From assembly GCA_021812845.1 (NCBI GenBank), contig JAKAML010000096.1, forward strand, positions 1 to 5,913: DNA of 5,913 nucleotides. Reading direction: 5' to 3'. A model generated the notes under the pieces. It made no database searches. It saw only the letters and a list, made by a program, of their open reading frames with translations, and was not told the DNA's origin. The stretch is from Pseudomonadota bacterium. GTDB taxonomy: Bacteria > Pseudomonadota > Alphaproteobacteria > Rhizobiales > Hyphomicrobiaceae. Below, piece by piece: positions 5,232-5,913 of the stretch. Each line of letters opens with the position of its first letter. Position 1 is the stretch's first letter. Made by a program: the position numbers and the translations under genes.

Positions 5232-5913
5232 TCAAGCGCCGGCTTCGGCGTCCGCGACGTCGGCTTCGGCGCCCGGCCTGACTTTGTCGCCGCCGATCTT
5301 CCGGTAGACGAAAGGCGGAGCCGGCTGATGGCTCTCGCGCTCGGCGACCTTCAGCCATTCCGCGTGGCGATCCGAAAGCGAGCAAGCCGGGTCGGTGTTG
5401 GTGGCGTCGCCCGTCAGCGCGAACGCCTGGCAGCGGCACCCGCCGAAATCGACCTCGCGCCGTTCGCAACTGCGGCATGGCTCCTTCATCCAGCCCGTGC
5501 CGCGGAACTTGTTGAACGCCGCCCCGTCGAGCCAGATCTCGGCGAGCCGCCGGGTGCGGACGGTGTCGAAGGTCATGCCAGGAAGCGTCTCGGCGGCGTG
5601 GCACGGAAGCACCTTGCCGGACGGCGTGATGTTCATGATGCCCGCGCCCCAGCCGCCCATGCAGGGCTTGGGATACTTGGCGTAGTAGTCGGGGACCACG
5701 AAATCGAACACCAGGATGCCCTTGAGCCGCTCCCGCGCCGCCTCCACGATCTCGACCGTCTTCATGAACTGCTCGCGGGTGGGCATCAGCGCGGCGCGGT
5801 TGCGGAGCGCCCAGGCGTAGTACTGGATGTGGGCCACCTCGAGCCGTCCGGCGCCGAGCTCGACCGCGAGGTCGATGATCTGAGGCAGGTGCTCGATGTT
5901 CTGGCGAGATCGG
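5232..5913 (-). CDS. pqqE: PqqA peptide cyclase PqqE, C-terminal part (5' end off window)
   Basis: PqqE is a radical SAM enzyme that joins the Glu and Tyr side chains of the PqqA peptide by a carbon-carbon bond, the first step in making PQQ, the cofactor of periplasmic methanol and other alcohol dehydrogenases. The visible 226 residues cover the end of the catalytic barrel ([20 protein letters not shown], fragment residues 29-48) and the SPASM domain. Auxiliary-cluster ligands are all present: Cys at fragment positions 84, 104, 146, 149, 159, 161 and 177, and Asp 155 in [10 protein letters not shown]. Their spacing matches the seven-Cys/one-Asp set described for Methylobacterium PqqE. About 160 N-terminal residues, including the CxxxCxxC radical SAM motif, lie right of the window. 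The reading frame is intact to the edge. No pqq gene follows, so pqqE is the last pqq gene on this side, as in the usual pqqABCDE order. The tail after the SPASM domain is acidic and Ala-rich. Confidence 0.95.
   Translation of the reverse strand, partial: RSRQNIEHLPQIIDLAVELGAGRLEVAHIQYYAWALRNRAALMPTREQFMKTVEIVEAARERLKGILVFDFVVPDYYAKYPKPCMGGWGAGIMNITPSGKVLPCHAAETLPGMTFDTVRTRRLAEIWLDGAAFNKFRGTGWMKEPCRSCERREVDFGGCRCQAFALTGDATNTDPACSLSDRHAEWLKVAERESHQPAPPFVYRKIGGDKVRPGAEADVADAEAGA

Overview
The window comes from a GC-rich (about 70% G+C by eye) proteobacterium. It is most likely a methylotrophic alphaproteobacterium of the Hyphomicrobiales type: it pairs MtdB, Mch and beta-RFAP synthase of the tetrahydromethanopterin (H4MPT)-linked formaldehyde oxidation route with a PQQ biosynthesis gene, and its cytochrome c resembles those of Rhizobiales. 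The genus cannot be fixed from the sequence alone.

Left block, minus strand, transcribed from about 3214 down through position 1: beta-RFAP synthase (first step committed to H4MPT synthesis), mtdB (methylene-H4MPT dehydrogenase), an ATP-grasp ligase-like protein of the OrfY type (role not established), and the first 48 codons of mch (methenyl-H4MPT cyclohydrolase), which leaves the window. Gaps are 16 and 7 nt and the last junction is an ATGA overlap, so this is a tight operon mixing cofactor synthesis with the enzymes that use the cofactor.

Middle block, plus strand, 3377 to 4319, diverging from the first across a 162-nt spacer: a pterin-4a-carbinolamine dehydratase homologue and HPPK (FolK), 7 nt apart. 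HPPK makes the pterin pyrophosphate and beta-RFAP synthase makes the aryl half of methanopterin, so the divergent promoter region could control both precursors. The spacer carries a 15/16-nt direct repeat with copies 73 nt apart and an 8-bp hairpin, both candidate regulatory elements.

Right block: a 320-nt non-coding stretch (4320-4639) holds a perfect 12-bp inverted repeat between convergent genes. Beyond it, on the minus strand, are a secreted class I cytochrome c (4640-5005) and the C-terminal part of pqqE (5232 to the window edge). The cytochrome has a good FNR/FixK-type box (TTGAC-N4-ATCAA) 87-100 nt upstream of its start.

Functionally the window links the periplasmic PQQ/cytochrome side of methanol oxidation with cytoplasmic formaldehyde oxidation on H4MPT. 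The known parts are ordinary for a methylotroph. The open points are the ATP-grasp protein, the job of the dehydratase homologue, whether this HPPK is dedicated to H4MPT, and the regulatory repeats.
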